Source: Brachyhypopomus gauderio (taxonomy: Eukaryota; Chordata; Actinopteri; Gymnotiformes; Hypopomidae). From it: 64,000 bases of DNA. Made by a program: the position numbers and the translations under genes. The stretch covers positions 13,526,420 to 13,590,419 of the forward strand of contig NC_135228.1 of NCBI RefSeq assembly GCF_052324685.1, given 5' to 3'. Shown piece by piece: positions 39,106 through 52,000 of the stretch (the first letter of the stretch is position 1; the number at the start of each line of letters is the position of its first letter). The notes under the pieces were generated by a model. It did not search any database and had not been told where the DNA came from. It saw only the letters and a program-made list of their open reading frames with translations.

Positions 39106-41821
39106 ATCCGCCAACAGGCTGGACCCTTCCTCAAGAGCAGGTGGTGCTGGACACCCACGCGCCCTCTCCACACACCTTCCTGCCTCTCTCATCTCCTCCT
39201 GCTCCTCCTCCCCCGGGGAAGAAAGAGACTTGAAATATTCACCTTCCAGTTCTATGTAAACATTTTTTTTGTTTGTTTGTTTTAGCAAATAATAGCATCG
39301 GTTGTAGCTAGCCTGTAGCCCCCCCCCCGATCTCCTCTCCCGCCTCGCTGGACCTCGGCATGGTGCGCTGGGACACCTGGTGACTGGGTGGCCTAGGAGC
39401 GGTACATGTGCAAAGAGTAGCGCACACTACAGCTGCGTCTGTGCAGCTTGGTTAAACACTCCTGACAGACCGGGCGATGGATCCCTCGCTCGGCCTCCCG
39501 TTGACTTACCCTGCTGTAGATTTCTGCTCTGTCGGTTCCAGGAGCAGCCGGTACGTAATGGTGCGCCTATTGTTCAGTGATTTGTAGCGGTAATCCATTC
39601 CCACCATTCTATATACAGCACATGGCCTGGCTGTTGTTGTCGTCTCCTTTTTTGCATACAACTGGCCAATAACACGACTCTGTGCAGCCTGACACGCCCA
39701 CCAATCACTCGGAATTTACTAATTCCTCTCAATTGTCCTAAATGTGTTTGAACCACATGGCTGTGTGTTATTTTGCGGGCTGCAAGGGGTCTTCCCAGCG
39801 TTGCTTGGGCTGACCTGAGTCTGTCATGAGCATCGGATCTCCTGCACCTATAGAGCATGTCCCTGCTTGTGCTCAACAGTTCAGTGTGCAGATGTTCATG
39901 CCTGTGGGCGTGCGGAGCAACTCCATCGCCTGTGCACTGCCGTTAAAGAGTTTGTGTTGGACTTGTATGCATATTACTGCGTATTGCAGTTCATCCGTGG
40001 TCACTTTGACCAAGCTGCTGTTTGGCTGGGTGACATTGGGTGACATTGGTGCATGTTTGAACCTGAGCACTGCCGTGCCTGATGATATTGGCGACATCAT
40101 GTGCCATGCATGTCACCCAAATAATATCTGGTGGTCAGAAACATTTCAGTAACAAGCTAGATGTTGCCAGTGATTGCACAAGGTAGGTGTGCTTAAGCAA
40201 GACTGTAAATGAGGGTAAAAACCCTTTGCCAGAACTTTAATGTACAGACAGCTGCCTGAGCTGGGGAATCCTGAATGGCACATTAATGAAGCACTCTGAC
40301 AGTATCTGCGGGGACGGTACTGAGATGAGGAGATTGCAGCTCTTTGTTCTGGGGCGTGCAAGGTTGCCCTATAAGTTCTCCCCGGAGCCCTGTGAAGGAT
40401 TCCCCCCCCAGAGCCCCACCGATCCTCCAAAGGCAGTGGATGTCTGTCAGGCTCCAAGCGATACGTGGATATCTGAGGGCTTCTGGTCACACCTGCTCTC
40501 ACTGATCATGAAAAGTAATGTTCCTTGCTGTTGAGAGATCTTTCAGGCTTTTGTCTTTCCCCAGTAATCCCTTGTGAGTCCACCCCACCACCTCTACAAC
40601 CACCTCCAACCCCGAACGACTGTCATGAACACCTGCGCCATGTTCCAGAAAGGATATGTCTAATCAGTGTAATGCAGCTGTAAGAATCAGTGTTTGAAAG
40701 GATCAAAGTTCTACAAGGACACTAAATGGAAGACAGAAAGCAGCTAAAAGTTTACATATTTACATATTTTTTTAAGATTAAGAAGAGTGAGGTATTTATT
40801 GACATGGCTAATGGCTCATTTGTAGTTTTACATTTGTGTTGAGTGTTTGTTAGTTGTATGTTTTGATTGCCAGCTCCGACTTAAACTTGAATAATGCAAG
40901 CAAATAAATGAAAGAACAGGCTATTTTGAGGACTGGCTTTTTTTATACCTGTGTAACATTGAAACTTTGCCATTGGTTTGAGTTGCTGTCTTGGTTTGTT
41001 TTGTTTTCATAATATTAAAGTCTGTGTTTAGTTACCTCAGGTTGTCCTGTCGTGGCCCTAGGCCCTTTCATTTCAGCAAGAACCTAGGTGTGACCACCAC
41101 ACTTATGGACACAACTCAAGTGTAAATAAAAAGGAAACCATTTTATTACAAAGTCAAGCACATTAGAGTTTAATGTTGCAGATATCAACACATTTGTCTT
41201 TATTATTATGGATTAAGTACAATAAAGCGGTTCTTTCTTCGAAGCAAGTTTTCAATCACTGAAGCTCAGTCCTGCTTGTGTTAAACATACACACTGCCTG
41301 TTTCCCCGTGTGGACACATTTCTAAATACATTTACAGTACAAATGTATCTAGTTGACCCTTTTCAAAATCAGGTCCTTTTGATGCTTCTGAGGCAAGTAA
41401 AGTGATAAATTGTACATAAGCACAGGACTCAAGTACAGTAACTTAGCTGAATTCATGCTACTGTAGCACAGCTAACTGATAAATTACTTCTTACAATTGA
41501 CCGTAAAATATATGGCAATCCATTTGTTATAGCTATAAAGTATAGTGTATCTGATAAATTAAGCAATAAAAGCAGTAGCCATTCAGGGTGTATCTTGATA
41601 GGTTATCAGAAGAGTAACTTGGTGAGGAACTGTCAGATTCAACGTTGCATGTTCTTCAGGACCTGCTGAAAATGACAGCAATATAGATACAATTGTAACA
41701 ACATTATCTATATTTTAAAAAAATTTAATATAAAACATAACAAATTATTTAAAAATATAAAATAAAAGTGCAGAAACAAGGAGAATATAAAATAAATGTA
41801 TTACATCTGTCTTACCATTTC
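39106..41821. other. Tail-to-tail intergenic region: ublcp1 and il12b-like 3' untranslated sequences
   Basis: No coding exon seen. Plus-strand poly(A) signals for ublcp1: AATAAA at 40903-40908 and ATTAAA at 41014-41019. Minus-strand AATAAA for the cytokine gene: 41199-41204 and 41142-41147. The two genes' transcripts may therefore end close together or overlap slightly. A poly-C run is at 39321-39328. Confidence 0.55.
40903..40908 (+). terminator. ublcp1: Candidate ublcp1 poly(A) signal
   Basis: AATAAA about 1.8 kb after the stop codon; ATTAAA follows at 41014-41019. The choice cannot be settled from sequence. Confidence 0.45.
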
Positions 41822-44574
41822 CTAATGGTTCATGGAGACCCTGTTATGTAAAAGATACAGAACTTTAAAACTCATCTGTGGAAGTATGATTCAGTGACTA
41901 CTACATGACATGTAAATGCTATAGCCAGTGTAATGGCCTAACCACAGAAGAATAACACAGACATATGAGCAGTAGCACACACTCTGTGGTGATGCCCATT
42001 AAACACACTCACCTTTGCTGGCTCCAGTCACTCCAGACCCGATTAGTATAGGGATCATGGGCACGCACACAGAAAGTATAGCGTTTCCTGGATATGACGT
42101 TATAATGTGTCTCATTGATATATTTGACCTAAAGGTACATACAAAGATGAATCAACTACACAGCAGTTATATGTTTTTATTTTGTCATTTATTCATAGTA
42201 ACTTATTGGTTAATGACTGATTCTCCTTTAATCTCATCAAAGCATCTGTATGGAATTATTAAAGGATTTGTTGCACATGTGAAAGGACTGTGAATAGAAT
42301 ATATCTTCACCTCTGCATGGTTCCCCATTTCGTTGCAGTCTTTGCGATGGGAGATGACTTTCACCTCGTACTGGAGAGGGAAGTAACTGCATGGAATGTT
42401 CCAGGTTTTTGGGACCTCCCACTGGAACTCGTTGTCCTCGGCCTTTGTGATGGTGACTTTGTCTGGCTTGACTGCGGGTCAAGATAACATCAGACTATAT
42501 ACTCATAGTCAACGAGCCTCTGGAACATTCTTCCATTTGTCAATGTACAGAACATTTGAAAGACTCATTTAAATTTTGTAGCCGTTCGTAGTCAGAATAC
42601 TGTATTGTGACAAATTAATTAACTAACATGAGAATTGGCTTTACGTTTTTAGGTTTTAGGATTGTCACAGGAAAACTTCAATGGTAAATTAGACCAATGA
42701 ATGTCTCTGTACCCAAACCAGTTATGGTGGGGATGGTCTTTTGAATCCAGGAAACCAAAATTAACAATAACAACTATTGAATTTATGGCTACAGTTCAAG
42801 GTATGATATTACACATTACTTGTTCATTCACGGCTCATCAGCATAATTACACTTTAGCTATATTAGAACTAGACTGAATGCTTACACAGCCAAACTACTT
42901 CTATTTTTATTATCTAAGATAATTTCTCATAACAAGCTGGAATTGGTTGGCTATTAATTAACATGAAAATCCGATCATTTTAGTGTATTTGAGTTCCAGT
43001 CCATGATAACTCAAGGGGAATATTTTGTACGGTGAACTCAGTGACTCTGTGGATATAACATGACATGACCAGAAGATGGCACTTCAAGCTCATACCAATG
43101 TCATGGATGAAGAAAGTCCTCAGGTGTTCCTCCAAGCGGTACTGGTTTCGGACCACCAAGGTGAGGTTGATGCGGGTGATCTCCTCAGAATGCGAACATG
43201 TCTGCTCTTCACAAGTGAGACTGGCGTTGTCAGAGTTCATTGAGCAGTTGATGAGACTCGAGTTCCTGTGAAAAACCAAACTTCTTAGGAAAACAAATCA
43301 AACAATTTAATGCAGGCTAGACCTCCCACTTTGTATCTCCCATATGAAATAATTTAACTTGCCCTTGCCGGAAAGCTTTGAAGACCACCACAGCTCCATT
43401 CCTTATAGGATTCCATTTCCAAGAACAATGAAATATGCCATTATAGTTTCTTGCTTGACAGGTTATAAATTCTAGGGATAGAAATAGATGTGCTTCATCA
43501 GGTTACAGTCAAGTATGTTGCATAAAGTATATTGGAGGTTTAGGTTGTCAGAAATCAGTGGCAAAAGTGAAAATTTTCTAGCCACTTACCTTTGTTATGG
43601 TTCTGTGTCAGAATAGCCTTCTCAAAGCTGACTGGATTAACCAGCACCAGCGTATGGTTTAGAACTTCTCCAGTGGGGTCATGGCAAGTGTAGTTTCCCC
43701 CGAGCATCGCCTGGATATCGACGTTTATGCTGTTGCCCTTACTGTCAATACTTTGTCCATTCTTCTGCCAGTGAATCTCAACATCTTTAAACTGGTCCCC
43801 ACAGTGTAGCGGAACAGGATTCGTCTGAGTCATGGGGTCTCCATCCACATCCAAAGCAACAACTGTAAGAATTGAGTTCGGTCATCATCCAGCAGCAATG
43901 TCATAAGGTGGCCACCCCTGCTAAATGCACTAGGAAATAGCCCTGAACATACAGACTGAACATACTCAATTCAATATCTGATGCATACCCTTCGATTTCC
44001 AAGTAACGGTTGTAACGGTAACAATGCCAAATCAGTGCATTTAAGAAAATATATCTAGAAAATAGATGAAAAATAGTCACCGTTTGGCTTGATGACTCGA
44101 AGTGATTTGCTTTCTCCCACATGAAGAAGAATGAGATGCAGAGCAAACAGGAAAATCAAATTCATCTAAATGACAAATGAGAGAGTATATCAGTCCCTAT
44201 ACAAATGCTAACACATACAGAATATTATCAGTCCCTATACAAATGCTAACACATACAGTATATTATCAGTTCCTATACAAATGCTAACACATACAGTATA
44301 TTATCAGTCCCTATACAAATGCTAACACATACAGTATATTATCAGTCCCTATACAAATACTAACACATACAGTATATTATCAGTCCCTGTACAAATACTA
44401 ACACATACAGTATATTATCAGTCCCTGTACAAATGCTAACACATACACACCCCTATCCCAAGACCACTCAGAAATTCTAGCACTAATAGGCAAGTAAAAT
44501 ATGTCTATAGTACGTTCAGTATTTCACATTTAACAAATGAAAAGAAATCTGTCTGACAATCCTACCATCTCCAT
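41822..44574 (-). CDS. il12b: Interleukin-12 subunit beta (p40)-like cytokine chain
   Basis: Secreted p40 chain that pairs with p35 or p19 to form IL-12 or IL-23 and binds IL12RB1. Coding exons: 44574-44566 (probable, three codons), 44165-44081, 43862-43590, 43471-43363, 43265-43096, 42471-42311, 42128-42013, 41840-41822. About 313 residues (310 if the second Met at 44165 starts); human p40 has 328. A hydrophobic signal peptide (LIFLFALHLILLHV) is followed by an Ig-like domain (LHCGDQF, then GGNYTCHD). Next is the first fibronectin-type domain with CQARNYNG and CSWKW, then a second with WNIPCSYFPLQYEV. The cytokine-receptor box is WSDWS in exon 42128-42013. The exon ending at 43363 uses a GC donor (GG|GCAAGT), fixed by phase. 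A GTAAG follows the stop closely, so the 3' untranslated region may be spliced. Teleosts keep several p40 paralogues; I cannot say which this is. Confidence 0.92.
44191..44448. repeat. 38-bp minisatellite, 7 copies, in the il12b-like 5' region
   Basis: Copies begin at 44191, 44229, 44267, 44305, 44343, 44381 and 44419, exactly 38 bp apart, with few substitutions; the last copy is shortened. The unit contains TATACAAATGCTAACACATA. It fills most of the first intron between the probable three-codon exon (44566-44574) and the signal-peptide exon. Confidence 0.95.
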
Positions 44575-44654
44575 TTTATGTCTTAACTGTGTTTCTCTTC
44601 TAAGTGTGCTAAGAAAAGCAAATAACTGAGAGAACAACTGAACTTACAAAAGAA

Positions 44655-44660
44655 TTTATA
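44655..44660 (-). promoter_or_regulatory. il12b: TATA box of the il12b-like gene
   Basis: TATAAA on the minus strand, about 80 bp before the probable start codon at 44574, a normal spacing for an inducible cytokine promoter. Confidence 0.55.
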
Positions 44661-44678
44661 CGTAGGTGAGAGAGAAGT

Positions 44679-44688
44679 GAAAATTCCC
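44679..44688 (-). promoter_or_regulatory. il12b: Candidate NF-kB site of the il12b-like gene
   Basis: GGGAATTTTC on the minus strand, about 20 bp upstream of the TATA box. Mammalian IL12B promoters are known to use an NF-kB half-site of similar sequence near the start site. The match is by eye. Confidence 0.45.
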
Positions 44689-44699
44689 AGTTCAGGACA

Positions 44700-47600
44700 A
44701 CACAAAGGGAAACCATTATATCATCAGCTAAGGTATGTGGGTTTTTTATGATGTAATGACATAAGTAGTTTGCATTGGCAGTCGACAGGTATTTGTCACT
44801 TGTCTCTTAAAGACCATCTCAACCCCTTTAATTCAGTCATCCTGTGCCGTCCCAGAGACAGGCACGGCTGATGTTTTGCCCAGTAAATTTACCTTTTTGC
44901 TTTTTTTATAGCTTCAATATTTTTATTATTTTAAGAAGCATCATGTCCAACCTTTTCACTATTTTAAATTGACAAGTGGTAGGTAACCTGAATAATCTAA
45001 AGTCCCGTTAAGAGCATAGCAGTGCCACAATGGGGAAGGAAGTCTGAGAAGGCTGAGAATATGACTTAAAAAAGTACTGGGCCTCTCCCATATGCACACA
45101 CACAGTCACACCGCAGGAACAAACATGACAGCAGAACATGTCTCTTGAATGTCATCAATAAAGCCCACACAATCGAGACCACATGCCGTTTTACTTAGAG
45201 AAGAGATGTTTGGCCAGCGTTTGGGCAACGGAGTGAAAGTAATGACTAGAAATGTAAAGATTCTGGTGATTGATCTGCCGGCAGAATGTGAAAGAGAGAC
45301 GCCTTCCCTCGATGTTTAGAATAACACACTTTCTCACATTTATTTTAGGGAACTCCAATGTCCTGTTACTGAAATGACAATACATGAACGATTGTTTGTA
45401 TATTTTCCAAGTAGTACCTCAAATTAACAATACACATTTGACTTCTTTAAATTCTTTGTTGAATAAATTAAAATTGAATACATTTGAATACATCTATTTA
45501 GTTCTTGTTTTTCATTTTTATTTATTATATTTTTCACCAATGACCTTCCTGAGCTGACAGATCTCAGGTTGTAATAAGCTTCTTCTTTTCCTGTGTGAAG
45601 CACTTTGAACTGCTGGTGTATATGAATGGTGCTCTATAAATAAATGTGCCTTGCCTCAACATACTGCTGTGAATAAATATCACCTGATTTGTGATGGGCA
45701 CATACAAATAAGTTTGGACAGGATCGGTAAATAATGTTTTCACAATTATAAATGAGGTACATATTTACATTAACAAGACTTAGCAGACACTTTTGTCCAA
45801 AACAACTTGCAACAGTACACTGAATATATATTATCTGTTGCATTCGCTGACATTTCCCCAGATGTTGTCATAAGGATGAAAAGTACGGGTCGCATAGAGG
45901 GAAAAAACATGGGTCATAATTCCTTCCTATTTCACTTTTCTGCATCATTCTGTGGGTGCCATGGAACTACGGAAGTTTACCACATGTAAATTTAGTTTAT
46001 TCTTTTGAATTTACATTAATTGCCAACCTCTCTGACAGTGATCTTTTTAGACAACTTCCTGCCTAGAAGTGCTTCAGAAACACTGTAGCATGAGGGTGCT
46101 ATCTTTCATCGAAGTTTTTCAAAAATTGAGAAAACCAGGTCTAATCCATACCATTATATTATCATTGTATAGACAAGTAAGGGTAAATCAGAGTATCTGG
46201 AACTTAGACCTGACAGTTACAGCTAAAAAGCACTTTCCTAGCCTTAAACTATAACGTCTGTGGATTTCTGCATTTGCTAACCAAAAGAAACATAAAGGCT
46301 GGGGATGCCAGCTTCTTCTGCTTTATGGTAGTGCTTCCACTTGACAGCCTACAGGGCCCACAATTCCCTGCTGGGCTTCTTGGTTCTCCTGCTCCAGTAT
46401 GACTGACTTGGTTCTCCAAGGGTTTAGTAATTACCTCATGAATTGAATTGTGGGTGTAGGAGTAATGAGGAGGGAAGAAAAACCAACCTGTTCCAGCCAA
46501 TGAACCATAGAATCAGAAGCACTCATTCATAGCCAAGAGCGATTATAAAGCAACAGAGAACGTCACTGCCTCACTGACACAGGAATGTTCATCAGAAGTC
46601 ATGCTGTGTATCTACTTTACATTGATGGCATGTAAGGGGGGCATTTAAACTACTCACAGATGCACTAGTGACTTAATTAACAACTGAAGCCACGTAGGAG
46701 ATGCAAAGAGCTTCTAGAAAGAGTAATTATGCTTTTTATCAAATCAACTACATCAACTACAGTAACATCCATGGACACGACCAGACGTGGCCTGGCCTGG
46801 GAAGCATTTCTGCTGATTTATTTATATCGACTATATTGTGAATGAAAGATTTTCAGTTCCTTGTATTATATCAGGTAGTTCAAACCAAAGTGACCACAAG
46901 TTTCAATCAGTGCTAAAAGCATTCACACAGAAAAAAAACCTCCATATTTAAACTCAGTCACATTTGTATAGACGTTTGTATAGTATATTTCAAGTCAGGT
47001 TGTTAATGGGCATTGTAGTGTAAGATAATGGGTAAGGTATTATATTGTTTTGGTACATGAATTTCTCATGAGAAGCAATGTCATGTCTACATTATGGTGA
47101 ACATACACCCCAATATGACATGTGAATCCCCTCAATTACGTGACAGCAACATGGATATTCCTGAAGCTAAATATAGGCAAAAATCATATACTTGTACATT
47201 TGAGATGTGTAATAACGGCCTTATTTATGAATACATAACGTACCTATTGTAAAATGTAACTGCCCTGTAATTGCCCATGTCTGATAGAAAAGATCTAGAA
47301 ATAAATTCAATGCAAAGTCTATTACCTTATGGTAAAAAATTAAATGGTAAAATTGTGTTGCCCAGAACAATGGTAGAAAAACGTCACTCAAAAGGCCTCA
47401 TGTGCTCATGTACTTAACAGGTCTCATAAACAATTTCCAAGTGCCTTTTACCCCAAGATAAGGACAATTCCAAAAATGTTTTGGAACAAGGACCAAAACA
47501 AGACTGAGGCCATTAATTTATGGTCATAAGACTGCTCTTGTGAACTTCAACAGTAGTATGTGGTTTTGGACATAGCTATCTGCATTGTCATCTAGGTTAA

Positions 47601-49057
47601 AGCAGAAATACATACAGTATGTCCTATTTCTGGTTTAGATGAAAGGGACACAAACTCAAATAACTACTTCTACATTTTAAATGTGTGATGAATAACAATC
47701 AATTGTTGGGATTTTTTCAGCTGGGAGACTTATTAACTCCACACAGAGGTCATCTATTTTCCTGCCCAATACCACTACCATAAATAAAATCAGAAGTTAA
47801 GAAGTCAGAAACCACAACACGATGCAGTAAAAATGTTCATCATATTTTAATTAAAAACACATTCTGTATCATCAAAATATGCCATAATTTTAGCAATTCT
47901 CTTTCAACGGTACGGACGTGTCAGTGTCACTTAAAAACATTTAAAAACAGTAAATAGCAAGAGTGTCCTTCTCTCTTACAAAGAGCTACATTCAGAGGGG
48001 ACCTGCTCTGGCTACATGTGATTGGTTGACCCCACATGCCCCAAATACACGAGCCTCAGGCGATTTCCCCTTCTCAGTCCTCACGTCTTCGGGGTTCAGG
48101 AACCTGCGGTAGAGACGGCGAACCGTCCCTCCTCCCCGACCTCTATACCTGTAAGCTCTCCCCTCTCTTCGCAGCCTTGCTCAGTGCATGACCGTGGCAC
48201 TGTCTAACTGTCTTCATCTCCATGAGAACAAGGGCGAACATGGCGCTGACCGATCCTGTTCCTGAGGGGCGGAGCCTTGCCCTCGCGTCTCCATGGTGGC
48301 GCGACTCCCTTGTGTTATGTTAAGATCCAGGCAAAAGGTCAAACTGCCAATTTATTCCACACAAACAGAAGGTCCCCACTGGAGAGCCACTAATAAAATA
48401 CCTACTAAGCGTAGGAGCTGTAGAGTCATTGGATGCAAACCTGACGTAAGAGGCGATAAAAAGACAAACGATGATTGAACCAAGCGGGAAACGGGAAAAA
48501 GTCTGTGTTAAATCAGTTTGAACCCCTTTCCGTCTTACATTCCCTAAATATTTTTGGTAGTACAGTTTTCCATTTATAAAAGCAAATAAAAAACAGTCAA
48601 AAGATGATTCGTTTTAATACGTTAAAAGCCACGAAGCGTCTCTATCAAAGTGTTGCCAAATCGACCCTGATACTTGTGTGTCGCCTCTTCAGAAGTTAAG
48701 AGCATGTCCACAGGTTCACAGGGTTGTGTCTGCCTTGCAGACATAAACTCTCACCACTAGTAAAGGAGAGGACTAAAAGACAGGCCACTTCAGAACATTT
48801 CATGTCCGCCCGGGCCGACAAGCTGAATCTTCTCAGAGTCTCTGCTCTTTGGAGCAGGGTTCCTCCCCAGTGCAACGTTCCCCGGCTTGGTGATCTCCTA
48901 AAAGAGTGGTCAGGCACACACCAAGGCAAATCCCTCGAAGATCGCCGGCGAGGTCTCGCCCGCCACAGACGTCACCCGCCTCAGCTCCACCCCCACGCAT
49001 GGGCTCAGGGGCCGTCGACTCTCGTCCTCACCCCCGTCCCCCACTCGGGGACAGGCG
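44700..49057. other. Intergenic region between the il12b-like promoter and the ubtd2 3' end
   Basis: Mostly A/T-rich. A likely LINE/SINE tail lies at 45540-45655. From about 47800 to 49057 the sequence is probably ubtd2 3' untranslated sequence on the minus strand, with a minus-strand AATAAA at 48351-48356. I found no exon of a further gene. Confidence 0.5.
45540..45655 (+). mobile_element. Non-LTR retrotransposon 3' tail remnant
   Basis: Contains the common fish LINE/SINE 3' end pattern: GTGAAGCACTTTGAACTGC followed by GTGCTCTATAAATAAATG. Only about 115 bp is recognisable. Confidence 0.55.
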
Positions 49058-52000
49058 CTAGTTCTCCACGGGCGTGGGGTTCTGCTGCGGGGACGGCTGC
49101 AGGGCGGTGGGCGGCTGGCTCACGATCACCTGCACCACGTAGTCCCGCGAGATCTTCAGATCCTCCAGCCTCATCTTGTCGGTGAGCGGGCGGCCCGAGA
49201 AAAACCAGCGCTGGCTGCTGGCCGCAACGCCCTCGTGAGCCTGCAGGCGGCGCTTCATGTGCAGCACGCTGTCGCAGGTGCGCACGGCCAGGCGCAGGTC
49301 GCGACCTGTTGAGAGACGCAGGCGTAGCTGGCACTCCTGGCCCTCCGCGCCGGCGGGGGCCTCCGACGCTTCGGACGCCTCCGGTTCACTCTTTTCCTCG
49401 ATCATGTTGACGGGGGGCGAGAGGCAGTACACGGGCAGCTGGTAACGGTTGCCCAGCTCGTCGTAGCACTCGGTCAAGGCGCCTGCATGGGAGAGAAGAC
49501 GCAAACGGGGACACGGGTGAGTTGGGCAGACGGCCGTCTACCACCGGTCTACTGCTGGCCATGCCGTTGCTACATTTTACGCATGAATTTCACTTCTAAA
49601 TTCATTTTTTTTGACAGCTGCTGAACAGCTGGAGCACACGTTGTACAAATTCCTACTGGCAGCTCGCACACCTTGGTACGCATGTGTGTTGGTTAAGGTC
49701 ACTGAGACAACAGGAGAGAGGAGAAGTACCAAAACCAATCACAACATCTTGTAGTAGCAACACCCGCAGCACCCACGGCCTGCGAGAGGAAGTAAAATGC
49801 CCTGAAACGGTCCAGTTCAACAAAAGTCAAGCAGTGACCTACAGTAAAGAGGAATCGAAAAAAAGCATCACCGTCTGTAGTTCGTCCCCTCTGAAGTCAT
49901 AACAATAAAACTGCTGTCGGCCTCTGTCACTTTTCCATTTGGTAGTGAACAGTGAAAGTGCAGTGAGAGTGCAGCTGGGGGGCAGTGAGAGAGACGCCGG
50001 GCAGCACGGGACCCGCGATCCACGCACCCCCCCTCGCGTCACCGCAACAAGAACACTCCTCTCATTTCCTGCAGGGGAGTTTGAAGAAAACCCCGATAAC
50101 GGCATCGGCAAGGTCGCCCCAGACTCCCAGAGGTTCAGGTTTTTGGTTTGGATGTGAGGGGAAGGTCCTTCTAGTGCTGAGTGCATGTGAGAACCCGAGC
50201 ATGAGACCTGGCCGTGACCGAGGTGTGACTCATCACCAGGGGAAGCAGCCACGCTCTCCATCGTCACCTTCGTTGTCACCTTCATCATACCCAGAATGTG
50301 ACATGACAGGGTCTCAGGCCAGCACATATGGCCATATGTTGCAAACAGATACAGATTAAAGCTATACTAAATTCATACATCATTAATATTAGCATCCGCA
50401 GTACAAAATCCAAAATATACTGTATATGAATAAAAATTTGAAAATAAAAACTGTGACAGCATGCTGCTAGCTTCCTGGCAAGTATCAGATATTGTGTGGG
50501 TGAACTGATGAATCACAGCATTCATGTGATCCAACCAATGTAAATCTAAATAATTTTGGTCAAAATAACACAGGCTAGTCTTTAACCATGACACCTCGAA
50601 CACGCTGTGTGTGGTAAATATATTGTGAGACATACTGCAATAGCAATATGTAAAATAAAACTGTGATACTGTGTTTTGTCCACATCATGTGGTCCAACTA
50701 CACTTGTGCTTCCATATATAAAGATATCCCTAAAAAAAGACCATCATAACACTGATAAGAAACCATTGTCTCATTCCTGTTTCTCTTCCCCGTAGTTGCA
50801 CATTAAGCAAGTTTATAAGGAATCTGGTGATTCACCTTGCAGATCACTTCAGATGAACTTTAGCTTAAGTGTGTGAAAGAACACAGTCTAAGGTCATCCA
50901 GTTTCCAAATCAAGTTTCAAATCGGGCAAAAGTGTCACAGGAAAGACGAAGAACCGTGACTAAAAGCTGATGCACATAGACACGGATAAGCGAGAAAACG
51001 CCTTATAAGGCAGTGCTGTATTCGCTTATAAGAGACGTATTTGTTGTATCGAGGTTGCCATTTAGAGGTTCCGAAGCAGCAATACCTATGCTGCTGTAAC
51101 CCCAGAATTTATATTTTGGACCACTGGAACAAAGCCATCTGGCCCTTTTGGTCTTTTTCTCTACATCTGGATGTGCGCTTTTATTCCAGCTGTGAAAGCC
51201 TATGAAAACGTAACACCCACTGGCTGGTCCGCACGGTTCTGCTAGGGCGCTGGTTCTGTTCTGTTTCAGGACTGGATCCCTATATCGTCAGAGGCTTATC
51301 CAAAATGTGCACAACAGCAATCTGGCATTCACGACAAAAAGAGCTGAAAACCAAGTCCTTTGTTTGGTATGTTTGTTTGGAAGTGCCAATAAACTACCTA
51401 GTGCTCCATTAATTGATTCACCCATTGTTGTTCCCAGCGTGGACATTAATTAATATTTACTACAGCACCTTTTTATAAATGTCACATTGAAAAACTGGTA
51501 CACTTGGGGAATGACTGTTGTCACTGGCTGGTGTGCCCTTGTAGGCCTTGAATAAAAAATGGCCATAAGCTATTCAGAGGATCTAGGGCTAATACTGAAA
51601 GCACGCTAGCATATAAAATCTGTAGAGATGTCGGAATGACAGCAGACTCTACACTGCCAAGCTGGTTCCCTTCACCCTGCACAGAGTTTTTTTGCTCTGG
51701 CCACCATCCAGTTCCCAGCACTGAAGAGAATGAATAAGACCAGATGGCTATGAACAATCACCACATCAAAAGCCCGGGACGGCGTGCAGACAAGCTGGCT
51801 ATGTTAGTGCCAGTACATCATTTGTGTGAACTGATCGTCTCTTTGAGGTGTCTTTGGCACGCTGTACAGCTTGGACTTCTCTGGAGAACACCACAAGCCT
51901 TCCACAGAAATGCTTTACAAAATACAATGCCTGTAACGTTGAAATGGATCCACCGAGGAAGGTTCGAAAGCATCAATCGGACAATGTCTTCCTCAGGCTC

